From an uncultured Lachnospiraceae bacterium (GTDB lineage Bacteria; Bacillota; Clostridia; Lachnospirales; Lachnospiraceae), in assembly GCA_900548905.1 (NCBI GenBank), contig URMK01000006.1:62001-126000 (forward strand): a stretch of 64,000 nucleotides of DNA, in the 5' to 3' direction. Numbering within the stretch: position 1 is the first letter of the stretch; each line of letters begins with the position of its first letter. The position numbers and the translations under genes were made by a program. Below the pieces are notes generated by a model, which was given only the letters and a program-made list of their open reading frames with translations, was not told the DNA's origin and did no database searches. Positions 59,665 to 64,000 of this stretch are shown one piece after another.

Positions 59665-61425
59665 ATGAAAAAAGACAGTGTATGGACAATCATAAAAAAA
59701 TACGGGAAGAAAAGTGTCTTTTTCCGCTATGTGGTCAGTTCCATGACCACAATCCTGCTCATATTTATCCCGTTTTTCTTTGTCATTTTTACGTACTATA
59801 ATTATGTGCTCACCCAGGAGCTTTCCAAACAGGCTACCATTAACGCCCTGCAGTCTAAAAATATATTTGAAAGCCTTACCGCAGATTTCCATACCGGCTA
59901 TGAGCTTGCCATTAATTCCGCAGACGTGCGCGACTTTCTTCATTCCCCGGTACAAGATGACAGAATGGTACAAAATACAAGCGATTTTATCCGCACACTC
60001 CTGCACGATTCTTCTTTGCCGGAGGAAATATTCATCTACAGCTTCGAAAACGAAACTTGTGTATCCTCCCGGGAAACCAAGCATCTTGGCAACGATAACC
60101 TATATGAATGGTACCGTACCTACCGCAGTACTAAACTGCCCTTTATCATGTTTCCGAGAACGGATGAAAACGGCCGTTTCACAAAACTCTACATTTGTAA
60201 TGAAATCTATGAGAACAACAGGCTGAAAGGCCTGTACTGCACAGAAATGAATTATCAGAAATTTGTATCCATTATTCAGGATTCCTTTATCAGCCGACCT
60301 GACCAGATTTTTGTAGTCAGCGATATCGGCCTCATCCTATACTGCGATAATCCGGATTTAATTAACACACAGATGTTTGAAAAAAAAGATACCTATACCG
60401 CTTTCCGTTCCGCCACAAATGTGGAAGGAAATTCCATCATCTATGATGACTATATCATAGCGGTTGCCAAAAGCACCCAGTCCAGGCTTCTGATCATGTC
60501 CTACATCCAGAAGGACAGCATCCAGGAAAATTATAAATTTATCAACGTGCTCCTCTTAAGCAGCGGCATTGTTATTTTTGTTACCTCCATACTCCTTGCC
60601 CTCTTTTTCTCCTACCGCCAGTACCGTTCCGTGGCGGACGTGATGAAAATCCTGGAGAAGCCCGATATCCTGAACAAAAACGATGGCCTGCTGAATGAGT
60701 TTTTCTATATTGCCAATTCAATCTCCGATATATCCGCGAAAAACAAATCCATTTCCAACGAACTGAGCGAAAAAATGTTTCTGCTGAAAAATGCCCAAAT
60801 CGCAGCTCTGCAGGCCCAGATTAACCCCCATTTCCTCTTCAACACCCTGCAGCTCATCTCCCTGAGCATCATCCGGGAAATTAAAGGGGACAACATGGCC
60901 ACCTACCTGATCCACCAGCTTTCTTCCCTTGTTCGGACTGCTTATGATACCGAAAACTATATTGTTTCCGCAGCGGATGAACTGGAAACCACCCGGATGT
61001 ACCTCAATATCCAGGAGGCTCGCTATAAGTCCCAGCTTGCCATCACAGTGGATGCCTCTCCGGAGTGCCTGGACTGCCGCACCATCAAGCTCATCCTTCA
61101 GCCTCTTGTGGAAAATTCCATTGTCCATGGCTTCCGCGGCAAAGAAGCCCCCTGGGAAATCGCCATCCGCTGCCGCATAGAAGAGGATTATCTCGTATAC
61201 GAGGTTTCAGACAACGGCTGCGGCATCAGCAAGTCCGATCTGGAAACCCTGAACGCCATCCTCTCCTCCGATAAAATAGACCGTAACGAAAAAGTAGGGA
61301 TATCCAATGTCAACCAACGCCTCAAGCTTGTCTACGGTCGGAAATGCAGCATGACGGTAGCCTCGGATCCCCTGATGGAAGGCACCGTCATTACCATGAA
61401 ACATATCATCAACAATCGCCTGTAA
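59665..61425 (+). CDS. sensor histidine kinase (YesM type), second system
   Basis: 586 residues. First membrane helix at ~24-43 (YVVSSMTTILLIFIPFFFVI), an extracytoplasmic sensing region of ~240 residues, second helix (VLLLSSGIVIFVTSILLALF), then the His-kinase block LQAQINPHFLFNTLQLIS with the phospho-His, and the HATPase domain (LVENSIVHGF; VSDNGCGIS; GISNVNQRL). It faces the operon that carries its likely partner regulator and binding protein, so it should sense the glycan outside the cell. GGAGG lies before the ATG. No HAMP domain is obvious after helix two. Confidence 0.93.
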   Translation: MKKDSVWTIIKKYGKKSVFFRYVVSSMTTILLIFIPFFFVIFTYYNYVLTQELSKQATINALQSKNIFESLTADFHTGYELAINSADVRDFLHSPVQDDRMVQNTSDFIRTLLHDSSLPEEIFIYSFENETCVSSRETKHLGNDNLYEWYRTYRSTKLPFIMFPRTDENGRFTKLYICNEIYENNRLKGLYCTEMNYQKFVSIIQDSFISRPDQIFVVSDIGLILYCDNPDLINTQMFEKKDTYTAFRSATNVEGNSIIYDDYIIAVAKSTQSRLLIMSYIQKDSIQENYKFINVLLLSSGIVIFVTSILLALFFSYRQYRSVADVMKILEKPDILNKNDGLLNEFFYIANSISDISAKNKSISNELSEKMFLLKNAQIAALQAQINPHFLFNTLQLISLSIIREIKGDNMATYLIHQLSSLVRTAYDTENYIVSAADELETTRMYLNIQEARYKSQLAITVDASPECLDCRTIKLILQPLVENSIVHGFRGKEAPWEIAIRCRIEEDYLVYEVSDNGCGISKSDLETLNAILSSDKIDRNEKVGISNVNQRLKLVYGRKCSMTVASDPLMEGTVITMKHIINNRL

Positions 61426-61457
61426 TCCCTTTCGTCCCCCATGGGCCGCCCCACACC

Positions 61458-61730
61458 TCACAGCATAGAGCAGATACTGATTCCATACAGAAGCCCTATT
61501 CCCGGCAGCCCAAGCAGCCCCGATACCACGATACTGAAAGGCCCTATCCCCACATGCCAGGAGAACCCCTGGGAACCCAGAAACATGTTAATAAAATAGA
61601 TAGACAGGGTTCCCAGCACCGCACGCATAATAAAATTAATCAGCAGATCCGTCCTGCTACGCATAGCTGCAATGAGTAATATCAGGGCGAAGCTGATACC
61701 TATCATCAAAATTCCGTTCATATTTTCCAT
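61458..61730 (-). CDS. bofA: BofA-family sporulation membrane protein
   Basis: 90 residues with three hydrophobic segments (ILMIGISFALILLIAAM; FIMRAVLGTLSIYFINMFL; GPFSIVVSGLLGLPGIGLLYG). The ending L-G-L-P-G-I-G-L-L-Y-G matches BofA, which in Bacillus holds back pro-sigma-K processing at the forespore membrane. Its presence supports a spore-forming lineage. The ATG at 61730 has GGAGGACG; the frame opens 37 codons earlier. In many Firmicutes it lies beside yaaL in one direction; here they are divergent. Confidence 0.88.
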   Translation of the reverse strand: MENMNGILMIGISFALILLIAAMRSRTDLLINFIMRAVLGTLSIYFINMFLGSQGFSWHVGIGPFSIVVSGLLGLPGIGLLYGISICSML

Positions 61731-61918
61731 TCGTCCTCCGGTCCCGACCCGTTTCGACAAGCGGCCTTCTTTTTCTGCACATGCCGAACAAACCGGTCTG
61801 TCCTTTCTACACAATATGTAAAAAAAGAAAAAATATAACATGCATATTTTTCCTTTCTCCTGTATATACTTATTTACAAAGTATCAATTTGGTAAAATCA
61901 GGCAAAGGAGGATGATTC

Positions 61919-62170
61919 ATGAAATTCCATTTTAGCCAGGGCAGCGTGAACAAAGAGGACAAGCCCCTTACTTATCAGGAAAGCCTGTTGTTGGATATCC
62001 AAAAGACAAGATGTGAATTAGAAGATGCCTATACAGGCTTTGATTATGTTACTGATCCCGACCTGATTGACTGTTATATATACGAACAAAATGCAGTCAT
62101 GAAAAGATACAACTATCTTCTGCAGAAGGCGGCCAGCTTAAGGGCCGCAGAGCAGGCGATTACCGGATAA
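61919..62170 (+). CDS. yaaL: YaaL-family protein (DUF2508)
   Basis: 83-residue soluble, helical protein. Core ESLLLDIQKTRCELEDAYTG and TDPDLIDCYIYEQNAVMKRY match DUF2508/YaaL, a small protein of unknown function commonly encoded between recR and bofA. Only the bofA side of that context is kept. AAAGGAGG lies 6 bases before the ATG. The upstream 61731-61918 is A/T-rich, with no clear promoter by eye. Confidence 0.85.
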   Translation: MKFHFSQGSVNKEDKPLTYQESLLLDIQKTRCELEDAYTGFDYVTDPDLIDCYIYEQNAVMKRYNYLLQKAASLRAAEQAITG

Positions 62171-62226
62171 AAAAGAACCGGCGACGTTCGCATCGTCCTC
62201 TCCGGCTCATCAGATAACCCCTTTCA

Positions 62227-62264
62227 AACAACACGGCTTTCCGTTATCGGAAAGCCGTGTTGTT
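62227..62264. terminator. bidirectional terminator between yaaL and glgB
   Basis: A perfect 17-bp stem (62227-62243 with 62248-62264) and a 4-base loop sit between convergent genes. The tails (CCTTCTTATC on plus, TGAAAGG on minus after TTGTTT) are only weakly T-rich, but the stem is strong. Confidence 0.75.
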
Positions 62265-62272
62265 CCTTCTTA

Positions 62273-64000
62273 TCAATATACAAATACCACCGCGCTGGAA
62301 GCAGGCAGGTCAAAGGTTATCCGGTAGGGCTTATAATCACAGGATTCTGCAACTGCCCGGATAGATGCGGGAATTTCAGATCCGTTTCCCCCGAATTCTT
62401 TGTCATCGCTGTTCAATATCAGCTTATAGTTTTTCCGTTTGGGGACACCCACACAGTAATCTTTTCTTTCCACCGGGGTCATATTCAGTACAAAGAGAAG
62501 ATTGTTTTTCCCATCGGCGGATTTACGGATAAAGCTGTATGTACTGCGCTCCGCATCATCCGCATTGACCCATTCAAACCCGCTCCAGTCATTATCAATT
62601 TCATGGAGGCAGGGGTATTTATGGCAAAGGTTAAGAAGCGTCTTCACATATTCCAGTATGCCGCTGTTAAGCTCATCCTGGAGCATATACCAGTCCAGCT
62701 CCCTTTCTTCGCTCCATTCTCTCTCTTGGGCAAATTCCTGGCCCATGAACAGAAGCTTTTTCCCTTCATGTCCGAACATATATGCATATCCGGCCCTCAG
62801 GTTCGCATATTTATCCGCACGCAGACCGGGCATTTTATTTACCATAGAGCATTTCAGATGAACTACTTCATCATGGGATAAAGGCAGGATATAATTTTCC
62901 GAATTGTTATAACTCATGGCAAAGGTCATGGCATAATGGTTGTTTTTGCGGAAATAGGGATCCAGCTTCATATATTCGCAGAAATCATGCATCCAGCCCA
63001 TATTCCACTTGAAGCTGAAGTCCAGGCCCCCCTTATCTATAGGGCCTGTTACCAGGGGCCATGCGGTGGATTCCTCCGCAATGGTCATAACTCCGGGGAA
63101 GGTCCCCCGAATGACGGAATTAAAATGCTTGAAAAATTCTATTGCTTCCAGATTCTTATTGCCGCCGAATTTATTGGGCACCCATTCCCCGTCCTTTTTA
63201 CCGTAATCCAGATACAGCATGGAAGCAACCGCATCCACACGCAGGCCGTCCACATGAAATTCCTTAATCCAGAAAAGGGCATTGGCAAGCAGGAAGTTTT
63301 TTACCTCATTTTTGCCATAGTTAAATATTTTAGTTCCCCAGTCCGGGTGTTCCCCCATCCTGGGATCCGGATATTCAAACAGCGCTTCGCCGTCAAATTC
63401 GGCCAGCCCGTGGGCATCCTTTGGGAAATGGGCCGGAACCCAGTCCAGGATCACCCCTATTTTGTTGCGGTGCAGGGTATTCACCAGATACGCGAAATCC
63501 TCCGCCGTTCCGTAACGGGAGGTTGGCGCATAATATCCGGTTACCTGATACCCCCAGGATCCGTCAAAAGGATGCTCCGCTATTCCCATCAGTTCCACAT
63601 GGGTGAATTTCACTTCCTTCAGATAGGCCGCCAGCCTGTCTGCAAATTCCCTATAGGTATAGAAGCCGTCCTCCGTTCCGTCAGGATGCTTCATCCAGGA
63701 GCCGATATGGCATTCATAGATAGCCATGGGCTCCTTATTCATATCTTTTCCGTCCCGTTCCTCCATCCAGGCGGAATCACTCCATTTCAAGCGGGAGATA
63801 TCCGTGGTAATGGAGGCTGTCCCGGGTCTTTTTTCCGCATAATTGGCAAAAGGATCCGCCTTATAAAGCTTTCGTCCGTCAGGAGCGGTAATCAGGAACT
63901 TGTACATCTCCCCTGTCCCTACTCCCGGAATGAAAAGCTCATGGATTCCGCCCGGCCCCTTTTTTTTCATAGGGTACTGGGTTTCCTCCCATCCGTTAAA
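62273..64000 (-). CDS. glgB: 1,4-alpha-glucan branching enzyme, 5' end outside window
   Basis: Makes alpha-1,6 branches in glycogen. The visible part is 575 codons to the stop; the N-terminus lies beyond the right edge (the frame is open to base 64000, reading FNGWEETQYPMKKKG, part of the CBM48 module). GH13 blocks are intact: VILDWVPAHFPKD, DGLRVDAVASMLYLDYG with the nucleophile Asp, MTIAEESTAWP with the acid/base Glu, and ILPLSHDEVVH. HVELMGIAEHPFDGSWGYQV is typical of bacterial GlgB. The C-terminal all-beta domain ends ASSAVVFVY. Other glycogen genes, if any, are outside. Confidence 0.95.
   Translation of the reverse strand, partial: FNGWEETQYPMKKKGPGGIHELFIPGVGTGEMYKFLITAPDGRKLYKADPFANYAEKRPGTASITTDISRLKWSDSAWMEERDGKDMNKEPMAIYECHIGSWMKHPDGTEDGFYTYREFADRLAAYLKEVKFTHVELMGIAEHPFDGSWGYQVTGYYAPTSRYGTAEDFAYLVNTLHRNKIGVILDWVPAHFPKDAHGLAEFDGEALFEYPDPRMGEHPDWGTKIFNYGKNEVKNFLLANALFWIKEFHVDGLRVDAVASMLYLDYGKKDGEWVPNKFGGNKNLEAIEFFKHFNSVIRGTFPGVMTIAEESTAWPLVTGPIDKGGLDFSFKWNMGWMHDFCEYMKLDPYFRKNNHYAMTFAMSYNNSENYILPLSHDEVVHLKCSMVNKMPGLRADKYANLRAGYAYMFGHEGKKLLFMGQEFAQEREWSEERELDWYMLQDELNSGILEYVKTLLNLCHKYPCLHEIDNDWSGFEWVNADDAERSTYSFIRKSADGKNNLLFVLNMTPVERKDYCVGVPKRKNYKLILNSDDKEFGGNGSEIPASIRAVAESCDYKPYRITFDLPASSAVVFVY

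Noticed and set aside
1..64000. CRISPR arrays, tRNA or rRNA genes
   Set aside because: No evenly spaced repeats, cloverleaf 3' ends or rRNA-like conserved blocks were recognised on either strand.

Overview
The window looks like a chromosomal segment of a gut-type, spore-forming Lachnospiraceae/Clostridia bacterium. The grounds are bofA and yaaL, a clostridial Tad-type Flp pilus locus, several YesM/YesN two-component pairs with lipoprotein sugar-binding proteins, Gram-positive ribosome binding sites, sigma-A-type promoters, and many glycosidases. I cannot name the genus with confidence. No rRNA, tRNA, CRISPR array or intact transposase was seen.

Layout. 1-4.9 kb (minus): a sugar-binding lipoprotein cut by the window edge, behind its YesN/YesM pair. 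5-8.9 kb (minus): acetyltransferase, XRE-methyltransferase fusion, aldo/keto reductase and Rpn-type nuclease. 9.1-9.4 kb: a transposon-like palindrome with an 8-bp target duplication. 9.6-12.4 kb (plus): an isoprenoid-synthase-like protein, then an rsgA-type GTPase behind an attenuator-like leader. 12.4-20.4 kb (minus): 2-hydroxyacid dehydrogenase, GH31, hybrid sensor kinase, pgi and a membrane protein. 20.98-22.3 kb (plus): TSCPD protein and murG. 22.4-23.5 kb (minus): HIT protein and rhomboid protease.

23.8-33.4 kb (minus) is one Tad pilus operon: TadZ, TadA, TadB, TadC with an extra Ig-like domain, Flp pilin, a DUF5702 protein, two TadE-like pseudopilins, an A24 prepilin peptidase and an FHA protein. 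33.8-44.5 kb (minus) is an alpha-mannan or high-mannose glycan locus: two permeases, a binding protein, two GH76, GH38, a GntR/LacI-type regulator and GH125. Its likely operator (AAATGATATATCATTT) lies in front of the regulator, with related half sites at the operon promoters. 44.9-45.4 kb is a small A/T-rich acetyltransferase gene. 45.8-49.4 kb (minus) is an XpaC-like / vWA / TelA operon. 49.6-61.4 kb is a second mannoside locus (two permeases, binding protein, YesN regulator, GH38, GH3) with its YesM sensor on the opposite strand. The end holds bofA, yaaL and the start-truncated glgB.

How it fits together. The two mannoside loci would import alpha-mannosides and trim them in the cytoplasm; a GH76 lipoprotein would act outside the cell. 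None of the three sugar ABC systems has its own ATPase gene here, so a shared housekeeping ATPase is likely. The least explained structure is a set of four long intergenic inverted repeats at about 9.2, 20.8, 23.7 and 45.6 kb. Their arms are 33 to about 155 bp, unrelated in sequence as far as I can tell by eye, and three of them have apical regions that fold further. One carries a perfect 8-bp flanking duplication and so looks mobile.
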